A DNA stretch of 43,179 bases from CAJQQK01 sp049116495. Its GTDB lineage: Bacteria; Pseudomonadota; Alphaproteobacteria; Rhizobiales; Hyphomicrobiaceae. This document shows, in pieces, positions 25,419 to 35,500 of this stretch. The DNA lies in contig JAGDYV010000051.1 of NCBI GenBank assembly GCA_049116495.1, forward strand, positions 1-43,179, in the 5' to 3' direction. Numbering within the stretch: the stretch's first letter is position 1; every line of letters begins with the position of its first letter. The notes beneath the pieces are model-generated. The model searched no databases and was not told the origin of the DNA. It saw only the letters and a list, made by a program, of their open reading frames with translations. Made by a program: the position numbers and the translations under genes.

Positions 25419-25467
25419 CCGTGAAGTCACGACGAGATGATGAGTCATGTGGGGCATCACTTCACGG
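25419..25467 (+). terminator. Inverted repeat after the repair operon
   Basis: CCGTGAAGT (25419-25427) pairs with ACTTCACGG (25459-25467), with extra pairing possible inside the loop. It lies 24 nt after the ligase stop. No T-run follows, so a terminator role is only likely from position. Confidence 0.35.
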
Positions 25468-25549
25468 CGACGAGGCACGCATAGTTCTCGGCGGGCGCGC
25501 CAATTCGATACGTGCTTGTGTGTTCCGGTCAAAACATGATGAGAATGGA

Positions 25550-26392
25550 TCATGCCTTGGTCGGCGCCCATTTGTAGACCTTCTGCAACGTGCCGCCCAT
25601 CAATGTGCTGCGGTCACTGTCCGACAGTCGATCGGTTGTCCGGAACGGTTCCACGCCTTGCGCGTATGTGATCAGCTCGACGGCACGAGTCCAATCGGTA
25701 CCCCAGATGCAACGCTCAAGCCCGTAGGCATCGAAGATACGCGCCAATGGGTCCCAGATATCGGCAAACGTATCAGGCTCATGCGACAGCGTGCAGGCAC
25801 CGGTAATCTTGATGGCCAGATTGTCGTGGCGGGCAAGTCCGATGACCTCGTCGATCACGGCAAATGGGTTGTCTGGAATAGGCTGCTCAAAGGGCTGCTT
25901 GATGCCGAGATGGTCAAGAACCAGTTGCGTGGCGGGATTGCGCGCGGCGATTCCATCGAGTTGGTCGAGCGCGCCCCAGGCAAGAACATTGACCGGCATG
26001 TCATGCCGCGCTGCGGCCGCAAGCGCATTGTCGATCTGAGTGTCACTTGCACCGGTCGCGAAACCCTTGTTCAACATCAGTCGGACACCAACCGTCCCGT
26101 CGAGCGCAGCCCATGCCGCAATGGTTTCGGCAACGCCCGGATCGGTTGGATCGACGGGTTTTATCAAGGCAAACCGCGTCGGATGCTTGCGGTGAATATC
26201 CAGCGCATAGCTCGCATCGTAGCGGTACATCGTGAACGGTGAGACGAGCAGGGCGCCGTCGACGCCGACAGAATCCATGGCTTTGACCATATCGTCACCC
26301 GTGACTTCGTCCGGCCCATGCAGGACGGCATGCCATGGCCGGCCGGGATGATCGCGTTCGTAGGCGTGAACCTGGGCGTCAATGGTCAGCAT
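25550..26392 (-). CDS. Amidohydrolase-family TIM-barrel metal hydrolase
   Basis: A 280-residue amidohydrolase-2 type enzyme. I chose the ATG at 26392 because CGGAGG lies just upstream and MLTIDAQVHAYERDHPGRPW is the usual family start with the metal-binding D-x-x-x-H. Other signatures are VLDHLGIKQP, ITGACTLSH and CIWGTDWTRA with the conserved Asp. Relatives hydrolyse or decarboxylate small carboxylic acids or lactones, but the substrate is not visible. It is divergent from the PEP mutase-like gene, and the two may share a pathway. Confidence 0.88.
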   Translation of the reverse strand: MLTIDAQVHAYERDHPGRPWHAVLHGPDEVTGDDMVKAMDSVGVDGALLVSPFTMYRYDASYALDIHRKHPTRFALIKPVDPTDPGVAETIAAWAALDGTVGVRLMLNKGFATGASDTQIDNALAAAARHDMPVNVLAWGALDQLDGIAARNPATQLVLDHLGIKQPFEQPIPDNPFAVIDEVIGLARHDNLAIKITGACTLSHEPDTFADIWDPLARIFDAYGLERCIWGTDWTRAVELITYAQGVEPFRTTDRLSDSDRSTLMGGTLQKVYKWAPTKA

Positions 26393-26632
26393 ATAGGCCT
26401 CCGATAACCGTGCGCATGACAATCTGGCGACAGGCCGACCAATCGATCGACGCCGCTTAATGATCATACTCTGATTGTTCGGTGGCGAGGACTACTTTCT
26501 ACTTGATGAGATAGTGCGGGGACCGCCACAATGAGGGTGACCGATGGTGCTTTGCTAGGTATGTCGGCAATTGCGACAACCCGTATACCCAGTCTCCATC
26601 CCCAACCCGTATTCCACGAAAGTAGGCACGTT

Positions 26633-27493
26633 ATGACAGCCCCAGAACGTTTCCGCGCCCTGTTGGCCAAACCAGACTTTGTCGTGATGCCGGCCGTGTG
26701 GGATGGGCTCAGCGCCAAATTATCGGCCGAAGCTGGTTTTGAGACATCATTTTTGTCCGGTTCGTGTGTTGCGGCCAGTCGACTTGGTGGGCCGGACCTT
26801 GATCTCGTATCGTTTGCTGAAATGTTCGACAGCTTCGAGATGGTGCGCGGCGCGGCGCCCGATACACTGGTGCTGGCAGACGGTGATCATGGGCATGGCA
26901 ACGCGATGAATGTGCAACGAACGGTGCGTGCCTATGGCCGCGCCGGCGCGGCTGCAGTTCTTATCGAGGACAAAATAACGCCTCGCGAACTCATTGCCTC
27001 CGGCAAGCCCTGCCTGCCGCGTGAGGAAGCGAAGATGAAGATTCGAGCGGCGATCGAAGCGGCCAAAGATTCCGGCATTCTGGTGATGGCGCGCACGGAT
27101 TGCCGTCCGACACAGGGCATTGATGAAGCAGTTGCGCGCATTGAAATGTTTGTAGACGAAGGCGCCGACATTCTGTTTCTCGATTCCCCGGCCGACAATG
27201 ATGAGGCGAAACGCGGGATCGACGCGGCCCAAGGGCGCCCGTCGTTCGCAGTGCTGTCACCAGGCGCGCCGCGCGCGACGCCGGATCGTGACGAGGCGGC
27301 CAAACTTGGCTTCAAGATCGGCACCTACCCGACGGCTATGATCTCCCCGGTTGCCGCGGGTATCAAAGCGGGACTTGCCGCGCTGAAAGCTGGCGAGGCG
27401 GAAGCAGCCACGGCGTTATCGCCCTCGGATCTACGTAGAACGCTCGGCTATGATGACTACGAAGCGCAGGGCAAACCGTTTCGGACGTCATGA
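26633..27493 (+). CDS. Isocitrate lyase / PEP mutase family protein
   Basis: A 286-residue member of the isocitrate lyase/PEP mutase superfamily. I chose the ATG at 26633 (MTAPERFRALLAKPDFVVMP) because family members start this way; an ATG at 26531 would add 34 unusual residues. Visible signatures are PAVWDGLSAKLSAEAGFETS, DTLVLADGDHGHGNAMNVQR with metal-binding Asp, VLIEDKITP, and LVMARTDCRPTQGIDEAVAR. The Cys of true isocitrate lyases is not seen, so the enzyme is more likely an oxaloacetate decarboxylase or carboxy-PEP mutase-type lyase. Substrate not determined. Confidence 0.88.
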   Translation: MTAPERFRALLAKPDFVVMPAVWDGLSAKLSAEAGFETSFLSGSCVAASRLGGPDLDLVSFAEMFDSFEMVRGAAPDTLVLADGDHGHGNAMNVQRTVRAYGRAGAAAVLIEDKITPRELIASGKPCLPREEAKMKIRAAIEAAKDSGILVMARTDCRPTQGIDEAVARIEMFVDEGADILFLDSPADNDEAKRGIDAAQGRPSFAVLSPGAPRATPDRDEAAKLGFKIGTYPTAMISPVAAGIKAGLAALKAGEAEAATALSPSDLRRTLGYDDYEAQGKPFRTS

Positions 27494-27526
27494 TACGTGA
27501 ATGCCTTGGTCGTGGACGCCATTTAA

Positions 27527-28780
27527 ATGATGCATTCTGACAAGCGACACGTCGCGATCATCGGCGGCGGAGCGGCCGGGCTGATAGCCGCCGAGGTGAT
27601 TTCACGTGATGCGACCTGTACGATCACCATCTACGATGCGATGCCGTCGGTTGGACGGAAATTCCTGATGGCGGGGCGGGGCGGCCTGAATCTCACGCAC
27701 AGCGAGCCAATGGATGCGTTCGCTGCCCGGTATCGCACGCGGGCCGATCAGCTGCGCCCTTACATCGAAGCATGGTCGCCGGGCGATGTGCGGGCATGGT
27801 GTGAAGGGCTTGGCCAGCCGACGTTCGTTGGCACGAGCGGGCGCATCTTTCCGAAAATCATGAAAGCGTCCGGCTTGTTGCGGGCCTGGTTGCGACGGCT
27901 CGATGAGGCGGATGTCACACTAAAGACTCGGCACCGTTGGCAGGGTTGGAACGAAGATGGTCAATTGCGGTTCAGCACGCCTGATGGCGAGCAAGCCGTT
28001 GACGCGGATGCAACCGTTCTTGCGCTTGGTGGTGCAAGCTGGCCGCGGCTGGGCTCTGACGGGGCGTGGGTCGCTTTGCTTGCCAGGGCAGACATCTCAG
28101 TTGCGCCGCTGGAGCCGGCGAATGTCGGTTTCCGGGTTGCCTGGTCAGACATCTTTCGCAGGCGTTTTGAAGGTCAGCCGCTCAAAAGCATTGCGGTTTC
28201 CGCCAGCAACGGTTCATCGGCACGGGGCGAAGCCTTAATCACGGCGACCGGTATCGAAGGCGGTGCGGTGTATGCCGTTTCTGCCGCGCTGCGCGATGCG
28301 CTGCGAGAGGATGGGTACACAACGCTGACCATCGATTTGAAACCAGATGTCGACCACGCCGGTCTGACCTCGCAGCTCGCCAAGTCGAGGGGAAAACAAT
28401 CGATGTCGACATTCCTGCGCAAGACGGCGCGGCTATCCCCCGTTGCGATCGGACTTTTGCAGGAGGTCGCATTCAAGACCGGCCGGCCTGTCGGCGTGTT
28501 GACGCCCGAGCAGCTTGCCACCGCGATCAAGGTGGTCCCGCTCACGCTGTCCGAGGTGTCATCCATCGATCGTGCGATCTCAAGCGCTGGCGGTGTGCGA
28601 TTTGAGGAATTCGACACTCACTTGATGTTGCGCAATCGGCCGGGTGTCTTCGTTGCCGGCGAGATGCTCGATTGGGAGGCGCCGACCGGCGGATATCTGC
28701 TGCAGGCCTCATTTGCGACCGGCGTCGCGGCGGGCAAGGGCGTGATTGGTTGGCTCAATGATACTCAGGATTGCGCCTGA
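27527..28780 (+). CDS. HI0933/TIGR03862-type flavoprotein
   Basis: A 417-residue NAD(P)/FAD-dependent flavoprotein of the HI0933-like group. An FAD Rossmann site is at the start (VAIIGGGAAGLIAAEVIS) and the hallmark GRKFLMAGRGGLNLTHSE follows. The C-terminus has VAGEMLDWEAPTGGYLLQ, binding the flavin. The physiological role of this family is not known. It begins 33 nt after the lyase gene and may be co-transcribed. Its 3' end is 6 nt from a convergent GMC dehydrogenase gene. Confidence 0.92.
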   Translation: MMHSDKRHVAIIGGGAAGLIAAEVISRDATCTITIYDAMPSVGRKFLMAGRGGLNLTHSEPMDAFAARYRTRADQLRPYIEAWSPGDVRAWCEGLGQPTFVGTSGRIFPKIMKASGLLRAWLRRLDEADVTLKTRHRWQGWNEDGQLRFSTPDGEQAVDADATVLALGGASWPRLGSDGAWVALLARADISVAPLEPANVGFRVAWSDIFRRRFEGQPLKSIAVSASNGSSARGEALITATGIEGGAVYAVSAALRDALREDGYTTLTIDLKPDVDHAGLTSQLAKSRGKQSMSTFLRKTARLSPVAIGLLQEVAFKTGRPVGVLTPEQLATAIKVVPLTLSEVSSIDRAISSAGGVRFEEFDTHLMLRNRPGVFVAGEMLDWEAPTGGYLLQASFATGVAAGKGVIGWLNDTQDCA

Positions 28781-28786
28781 CGTATT

Positions 28787-30379
28787 TCAGGCCGCCGCCA
28801 GTATCATGCCGGCCGCTTTTTCACCGATCATGATGGACGGCGCGTTGGTATTGCCCGATGTCAGTGTCGGCATGATCGACGCGTCGGCGACGCGCAAGCC
28901 TTCAAGGCCATGAACGCGCAGTTGTTCGTCGACGACTGCCATTGCATCTTGCCCCATCTTGCAGGTGCCGACCGGATGGTATGTCGTCTCGGCGTTGCGC
29001 GTCACGTAATCGAGCAATTCGTCGTCGGACTGGACGTCGGGACCTGGCGCAAATTCGCGCGGTCCGAGCCACGCCATCTCCGGCGCTTCGACAATGTTGC
29101 GCACCAACCGCATGACACTCAGAACGCAATCGCGATCGGTGGACTCGGACAGGAAGTTGAACTTGATTTCCGGGTGCGCCTTTGCGTCGGTCGACGCAAT
29201 GTGAATGCTGCCTTTGCTATCCGGGCGCAGTTGGTGCGCGATGACCGACATGCCAGGTTCCTTCGCGAGCTTCAGGTCTGGCGTTGCCAGGAACGGCTGC
29301 ATCATGACGTAACCATCCGGGCTTTGTAGGCCGTCACGGGTGCGCACAAATGCGCGCAGCGGCGATGCCGGCAAGCTGAGGAAACCATTGCGTCGGGCGA
29401 AGTATTGCAGCCCCTGCTTGAGTGCGCCAAGCCCGCGTGCCCGTTCGTTGAAAGTAACGCCATGGCGACCGAGATGCCATTTCATGCGCGGTGCCCAATG
29501 ATCGCGCAAATTCTCTCCGACGCCCTTGAGATCATGAACGACGTTGATGCCGAGATCGTTCAGTCGTTCCGGCTGACCAACACCGGAAAGTTCAAGCAAC
29601 TGTGGCGAGGCGATCGCCCCGGCCGACACGACGACTTCTCGCGCGGCATTGGCTGTCTGCGTCGTGCCCTTGGCAGTGTAGCGCACGCCGGTGCAGCGCT
29701 TGCCATCGAACAGGATGCGTTCGGCCAGAGCGTCAGTTGCAATCGTCAGGTTCTTGCGGGATTTCGCCGGTTCTAGATAGCAGTGCGCGGTACTCATGCG
29801 GCGGCCATTACGGATTGACGCCTGCGTCATCGCGATGCCGTCCTGGGTGGCGCCATTGTAGTCCGGGTTGGGATTGATCCCGAACCGCTCAGCGGCCTTG
29901 AACATGCTCTCGTAGAGCTTGTTCCATTCGTCGATGTCGGAGATTTTTAGCGGGCCGCCGCGGCCGCGCAGTTCAACATTGCCGCCGTGATAATCCTCCA
30001 GCTGCTTGAAGATTGGCAGCACGTCCTGATAACTCCAACCGCGGTTGCCAAGCTGAGCCCAGTGGTCGTAATCGTGGCTCTGGCCGCGCACCCAGACCAT
30101 GCCGTTGATCGCGCTCGAACCGCCAACCATGCGCCCACGCGGCACCGGGATATTGCGCCCGCCGGTGCTTTCATCGGCTTGCGACTCATAAAGCCAGTTG
30201 ACGCCGGGACGCGTGAGAAAATGCACGAAACTGATCGGCACGCGTGACAGCGGATGCGTCTTGCCGCCGGCTTCGAGCAACAGCACGCTGTGTCGGCCAT
30301 TCTCGCTCAGGCGGCTGGCAATCGCGGCGCCGGCCGAGCCCGCGCCAACGACGATGTAGTCATAGGTCTGCGTGTCCAT
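28787..30379 (-). CDS. GMC oxidoreductase, choline dehydrogenase-like
   Basis: A 530-residue GMC dehydrogenase. I chose the ATG at 30379 with AAGGGA just upstream; the TTG two codons earlier is unlikely. The FAD site is DYIVVGAGSAGAAIASRL; other signatures are PRGRMVGGSSAINGMVWVRG, GAIASPQLLELSGVGQ, and the C-terminal YHPVGTCKMGQDAMAVVDEQ with the catalytic His. It is close to choline and alcohol dehydrogenases of the family, but no bet genes are nearby, so choline as a substrate is not supported. It probably oxidises a primary alcohol. Confidence 0.93.
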   Translation of the reverse strand: MDTQTYDYIVVGAGSAGAAIASRLSENGRHSVLLLEAGGKTHPLSRVPISFVHFLTRPGVNWLYESQADESTGGRNIPVPRGRMVGGSSAINGMVWVRGQSHDYDHWAQLGNRGWSYQDVLPIFKQLEDYHGGNVELRGRGGPLKISDIDEWNKLYESMFKAAERFGINPNPDYNGATQDGIAMTQASIRNGRRMSTAHCYLEPAKSRKNLTIATDALAERILFDGKRCTGVRYTAKGTTQTANAAREVVVSAGAIASPQLLELSGVGQPERLNDLGINVVHDLKGVGENLRDHWAPRMKWHLGRHGVTFNERARGLGALKQGLQYFARRNGFLSLPASPLRAFVRTRDGLQSPDGYVMMQPFLATPDLKLAKEPGMSVIAHQLRPDSKGSIHIASTDAKAHPEIKFNFLSESTDRDCVLSVMRLVRNIVEAPEMAWLGPREFAPGPDVQSDDELLDYVTRNAETTYHPVGTCKMGQDAMAVVDEQLRVHGLEGLRVADASIMPTLTSGNTNAPSIMIGEKAAGMILAAA

Positions 30380-30485
30380 TTTCAATCCCTTGCCGGCCGG
30401 CCTGCGGTTATGTCGCCGACACCGTAAATCGCCTGGGCGGTGAATTGAAGCGGCCGCGTCAGCAGCAACCTGATGGTTGAGGACC

Positions 30486-30504
30486 GATGCCCAGTTTGGG
30501 CATC
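30486..30504. repeat. Perfect 8-bp inverted repeat
   Basis: GATGCCCA (30486-30493), GTT, TGGGCATC (30497-30504). It lies between the divergent GMC dehydrogenase and monooxygenase genes, in the 307-nt spacer. It could be an operator for a dimeric regulator or a small hairpin; nothing else is clear in this spacer except a 12-codon frame right after it. Confidence 0.5.
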
Positions 30505-30520
30505 ATGCAAGGAGGCAACA

Positions 30521-30559
30521 GTGCTTCGCGTGAATGACCGTCGAACGACGCGCATGTGA
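30521..30559 (+). CDS. Possible 12-residue leader peptide
   Basis: A GTG start with AAGGAGG 5 nt upstream opens a frame of 12 codons (VLRVNDRRTTRM) and a TGA. The ribosome-binding site is better than those of many genes in this window. Four Arg codons are present. It precedes the monooxygenase gene by about 130 nt. It may be a leader peptide or coincidence. Confidence 0.25.
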   Translation: MLRVNDRRTTRM

Positions 30560-30686
30560 CTTTGACCCCGTTGCCGCGTTTGGCACATTCCTGACGGCCC
30601 GTGTCAGGAGTGACTGGTGTGAAGACTATTCATGTAACCGCCTACGTGCTGCTCATATCCGTAAGCGTCTTACAAGGGAGCACTCG

Positions 30687-31022
30687 ATGATGCACGAACA
30701 AGCGTTCACACCCGGCGATCTCAATGATGGCTTTGTCGTTGCCATTCAACTTGAAGCGATGCCCGGTGAAGAAGATAGACTGGCCGACGCCTTGCAGGCC
30801 CTCGTCGGACCGACGATGGCGGAACCGGGCGTTAAGCTCTTTCTACCCTATCGATCGCCGACCGAGGTCAATGTCTTTTTCGTTTTTGAGCTGTACGAGA
30901 ATGAAACGGGTTGGGCTGCGCACCAGGAAACCGCACATTTCAAGACATTTGTCGATGAAATGCTGCCGTTCATTGCGCGACGGGAACGGGTACCGTTCAT
31001 TCCTTTCGTGCAGATCAAGTGA
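30687..31022 (+). CDS. Antibiotic biosynthesis monooxygenase (ABM)-domain protein
   Basis: A 111-residue protein with an ABM-type ferredoxin-like fold. I chose the ATG at 30687 with AAGGGAG upstream; upstream in-frame codons encode no conserved sequence. Family features are FVVAIQLEAMPGEEDRLADA, then GVKLFLPYRS and VFFVFELYENETGWAAHQET with the conserved His, then FKTFVDEM. Such small dimeric proteins act as quinol or aldehyde monooxygenases or as heme-degrading enzymes, and the substrate cannot be told. Confidence 0.85.
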   Translation: MMHEQAFTPGDLNDGFVVAIQLEAMPGEEDRLADALQALVGPTMAEPGVKLFLPYRSPTEVNVFFVFELYENETGWAAHQETAHFKTFVDEMLPFIARRERVPFIPFVQIK

Positions 31023-31182
31023 CGGCCCGGAGGCTGTCCACCTTCTTGTGAGATATGCTGCTCTGGTCGCCAGAATTGGGCCACCAAATCCGGACAGCTT
31101 GTGACAGCGCCTGCCGACGTGCATAACAGGGGGCAAAGCAACTCACCGATCGCCATCCAACCAGAATGCGCGGGCAGACCGT

Positions 31183-32421
31183 ATGGCGCTACCTTCCGAA
31201 ATGGACGCGCCGCGGCGCAAGACAGTGCTTGGCGCCAGTTGCGCGACGCACGCAATCCAAGATGGGCTCAGCGCGGCGGTCTACGTGCTGCTGCCGATCC
31301 TCGCGCAGGCTTTTGGTCTCAGCTACAGCCAGATCGGGCTCTTCAAGGGCATCAAGAGTCTGGCGCAGGGCCTGCTCGAATTACCGTCAGGGTTGGCTTC
31401 GGAGCGATTTGGTGAACGCGCGTTGCTCGTCTTCGGCCTGGCTTTGGCAGGCATTGGCTACATGTGCCTGTCGTTTGCCGGCAATGCCAATGTCGTTTTG
31501 GTTTCCCTACTGGTTGTCGGTATAGGCGGTGCGTTTCAGCATGCGCCCGCATCGGCATTGGTCAGCCGAGCGTATCTCACGGGCGGGCGGCGCGGCGCAC
31601 TTGGCCTCTACAACTCCTCGGGCGATGCCGGCAAGTTGCTGTTCACGGGCGGCTTCAGTTTGTTTATCGCCGCCGGTCTGACCTGGCCGACAGTCACGTT
31701 TGTCTATGGGGCATGCGCGATCGTCGGGGCTTTCTGTGTCTACGCAACACTCGGGGCGGCCGGTACCGGCAAACCGCGGTTGCCTCAATCGGGTGCTGAC
31801 GCGACGACCGACACAGTCGTCGCCGGCTGGGGCATCCTCGATCGCCGTGGTTTTTCGGCGCTACTGGCCGCGGTGTTCCTGGACGGCATGGTACAGGCTG
31901 GCGCCTTGACGTTCGTCGCCTTTGTTATGGTTGCTAAAGGTCTGCCGTTGGCAATCGCGACACTGGCTGCGGTTGCGCTCCTCATCGGTGGCATGTGCGG
32001 CAAGGCAGCCTGCGGTTTTCTGGCCGAGCGCATTGGTGTCCGCACCGCCTTCACGATCGTGCAGGCGTTGACGGCGCTTGGCCTGCTCGCGGTTCTGATC
32101 GCGCCGAGTGTTCTTGCCTTTATCCTGTTGCCGTTTGTTGGTGTCGTCTTGCAGGGCTCGACGTCGATCACTTACGGCATGGTGGATGATCTGGTGCACC
32201 CCGACCGGACGCCGCGCGGCTATGCGTTGGTCTATGCCGCTTCCAGTTTTGCCGGCGTTGCCGGTCCTGTCGGGTTCGGCCTTGTTGCCGATTCAGCTGA
32301 GATTGGTGCTGCGATCATGGCCATGGCAGCGGTTGCAGCGCTGGCTATTCTGCCGGGCGTTCTGCTGCGGGTTCCAGCGCAGCCGGATGCGTCAGCCACA
32401 AGCGCCGTTCAATCGTCTTAG
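31183..32421 (+). CDS. MFS transporter
   Basis: A 412-residue major facilitator protein with about 12 hydrophobic helices. Typical family loops are visible: FGLSYSQIGLFKGIKSLAQG between helices one and two, ASERFGERALLVFGL between two and three, and FLAERIGVRTAF in the second half. There is no soluble domain, and nothing fixes the substrate. The start at 31183 is ATG; the ribosome-binding site is weak. A strong hairpin follows the gene at 32446-32471. Confidence 0.9.
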   Translation: MALPSEMDAPRRKTVLGASCATHAIQDGLSAAVYVLLPILAQAFGLSYSQIGLFKGIKSLAQGLLELPSGLASERFGERALLVFGLALAGIGYMCLSFAGNANVVLVSLLVVGIGGAFQHAPASALVSRAYLTGGRRGALGLYNSSGDAGKLLFTGGFSLFIAAGLTWPTVTFVYGACAIVGAFCVYATLGAAGTGKPRLPQSGADATTDTVVAGWGILDRRGFSALLAAVFLDGMVQAGALTFVAFVMVAKGLPLAIATLAAVALLIGGMCGKAACGFLAERIGVRTAFTIVQALTALGLLAVLIAPSVLAFILLPFVGVVLQGSTSITYGMVDDLVHPDRTPRGYALVYAASSFAGVAGPVGFGLVADSAEIGAAIMAMAAVAALAILPGVLLRVPAQPDASATSAVQSS

Positions 32422-32440
32422 AGTTACTTTCAATGCGATG

Positions 32441-32471
32441 AAAAACAGGCCGGGACAAGCGTCCCGGCCTG
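32441..32471 (-). terminator. Intrinsic terminator of the large repeat-protein gene
   Basis: CAGGCCGGGAC (32446-32456), loop AAGC, GTCCCGGCCTG (32461-32471), a perfect 11-bp stem. Read leftward, the stem is followed by five T (AAAAA at 32441-32445 on the plus strand), the form of a classical intrinsic terminator for the minus-strand gene. It can also stop the MFS transcript from the other side. Confidence 0.85.
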
Positions 32472-32501
32472 CTCATTTGTCTCATCTCGGTCGCAGCAGA
32501 T

Positions 32502-35500
32502 CTACCTGATCTGACGCTGATTGCGTTGGATGTTGCGCTTCGGCTGCGGCCGGTTTGGCCGAACGGTCGGACGTGGTCTTGAAGGCCGTGGGCGTACCTG
32601 CGGCCGATTGTGGCCGACGCGTCGGCAGTTCGGCGGCCGTCCAACGGTGCCCCGCGGGCAGCGCTTTGGTCGAACAATCCGGCGGCAGTTCGGCGGCCGC
32701 CCCACAGTACCGCGTGGACACTTCGGGCGAACGATGCGTCGGCAGTTCGGGAAGCGACCAACGGTACCACGCGGACACTTCGGCCGTGCGATCGGCAGGC
32801 AGGCTGGGAACCGGCCACGCGTGCCTGGTGGGCATTTGGGCCGTACGATCTTCCTGCAGTTCGGCCAGCGTCCGACAGTGCCGCGTTTGCACACGTTCTT
32901 GATGCAGCGCGGGTAGCGACCATGTGTGCCTGGAGGGCAGACTTTCGGGCGCTGCTTGCAATTCGGCCATTTGCCGATCTGGCCACGTGGGCAAACGTTC
33001 GGACGGCAACGTGGGAAGCGTCCATGCGTACCCGGAGGGCAGACCCGAGGTGGTTCGATCGTTTTACAGCGCGGATAGCGACCGGTTGTGCCGGGAGGGC
33101 ACACTTTCCGGCGGCAGTTCGGCCATTTGCCAACGGTTCCGCGTGGGCAGACTTCCGGTTCCGGGCGGTAGCAGTTCGGCCACTTGCCGACCTGGCCACG
33201 TGGGCACACGTTCGGGCGGCAGCGCGGATAGCGTCCGTGCGTACCTGGCGGGCAGACCTTTGGCGGCTCGACGATTTCCTTGCAGCGCGGATACCGGCCG
33301 TAGGTGCCTGGAGGGCATTGCTTGGGCGGATCGACGATGCGCGTCTTGCAGTCCGGGTACTTGCCAACCGTTCCCGGCGGGCAGCGGCGGCCTTTCGGCT
33401 CGCATTTGCCGTTTCTCAGGCGGTAGCCTGGTGGGCAGGCCTTGGGCGGCGGCGGCGGTGCAACAATGTTCAACGGCTGCTGTGGGCAGAAGCTAGCTGG
33501 AACGAATGCCGTCGCCGAGTCCTGATCGTCGCCTGCGTTGGTGTTCTGGAACGTACCACCGGGCGCGAACGTGATGCGGGCACGGTTCGGTATCTCGCAG
33601 CTGTTGGCGCGTGCCAGTTCTGCTGAAACGTCAACCCATGTCCACATGAACAACTGTTCTGTCGGCATCATGCTGACCGGCGGATGCGTACAGTTGTAAT
33701 TGGCGCCGGCCGCAACACATGGCCAAGTGAACAGCGCGGTGCTGCCACCGAGCGGGTTGTCCTGAACCTGGACCGGACCGTTGTAGACGCCCGGGCCCTT
33801 GTTGGTCACCGTGACCACGTAGCGGCATCGGAAACCGTTGCCTTGCGCGACGCATTGTTCCGGATTGGCCGACTTTTCCAACGTCAGGTTGGTCGGGCCG
33901 ATCGGTGGTGGGCAGTTTTCTGCTGGGATCAGAGCCGTGGCGCTGTCGATGTCGTCCGCCGGATTGGTGTTCCACCGTGTGCCACCAGGCGCCCATTCGA
34001 TCTGCGCGATATTTTGTAGATGGCAGACGTTGTAGGTGTTGGGAACCCAGACAACGGTGTTGAAGCTCAGGCTTGCGCCCGGTGCCAGGAACGCCCAGGG
34101 GCGATGACACTTGAAGCCTGCAGGCCCTGTGGTCCAGCAGTTCCATGGACCGGTGGTGCCGATCAGGGCGCCGGCCGGAGCTGCAGGCAGCGTGTCGTCG
34201 ACGAGTATTGGACCGACGTAGTTGTCCGGACCAGTGTTTCGCACGCGCACCTGATAGATGCAGGCATAGCCAGGCCCGTAAGGCAGGCATGTTTGCGTTG
34301 CAGCGCGCTTGGTCAGTTCAAGATTGGTGTTGTACTCGTAGACCGGCGGCGGGAACTCTGGCGGCAGGGTCGGTGGTTCGCCGGGCGGCGTGTAGCCTGG
34401 CGGCAGCGCACCATCGGTAACGGCACCGAACTCGACCTTGTCGCACGGCTGCCAGATCTCGACACCGCCAAGATGACCGGACTTTTCCGCATCGCCGAAC
34501 AAGTTGTCATAGTCGGCATAGTAGGCCTGTGCCGGCGGCACGTTCTGCGGGCGAACCAATGAAAGGTCGTTGCCTTGTAGTCCGTGGATGTCGGCTTTGG
34601 TGATGTCAGCGGCGGCATCAACGGCGTCGGGCTTGTCGCTGGCGCGCAAGCGGCTGCCGGTGGTCCACAGCATCGTGCTGCAGGTGCCTGGCCGTGGTGA
34701 GCCATTTTCGTCATGCGCATAGCCGAGCGCGATGCCGCCATCGGACTGATTATGAGGTGCCGGCATGCCGACGGCGTATTCGTCGCTGACGGGCTGCCAG
34801 ACGCTGTCCGTATCGGGATCATCGGGCTGTTCCAGGGCGTAGCGCACGACGGCTGATTTACCGGCTTCGGCAAACACAGAAAAGTCATAGCTGCCGCGCT
34901 GCTCGCCGCGCTGGGCGAGGACCATGCGGCCCTGTTTGTCGAACGCCATGTCGGTGATCGGCCCGGTACCGGGCAGCGACTTGACGTCGAGCTCCCAACG
35001 CGGGTCGCCGGTAAAGCTGCCGTCATCGCCCAGGCCGATTGACCAGACCTGCAGGCCACCGGTCACGGCATAGTAGAGACGGCCGTTGTGGATCGTCATG
35101 CCGTAGACCATGCGATCCTTTTGCGTGTAACCCCAGGTCGTCGGATCTTCGCTGTTGAATGACGGGCTTGCGATGTTCATCACGTTGCCATCGTCGGCGA
35201 TCGCGGCGAGGCCCTTGGCCGGGCGACCGCTGACGCCATGATCAAACGTGTCGATCACGGTGCCATCCGCTGCGACGCGATGAATGAGACCCTGATCAAG
35301 ATCGGATGCATAAAAGTGCTTACTGCGCTTGTCGAACACGACATCGCCGAGGCCCGGCCCGCTGTTGCCGGGCAAGGTGGCGAAAGCTGAGACCTCGCCG
35401 GTCGCCCCATCAACGCGATAGATCGTTCCCGGGTTGCCGTTGGGTGACGGGCCGAACTGACCATCCATGAATTGAGCGCCGGGCTCACCCGTTTTAATGC

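Noticed and set aside
32441..32471. Mobile-element end or attachment site suggested by the perfect palindrome
   Set aside because: No transposase, integrase or matching repeat is nearby; the T-run on one side makes it an intrinsic terminator.
32521..33626. Long open frames on the plus strand opposite the Cys-repeat tail
   Set aside because: They mirror the repetitive codons of the minus-strand repeats and are a by-product of the biased composition.
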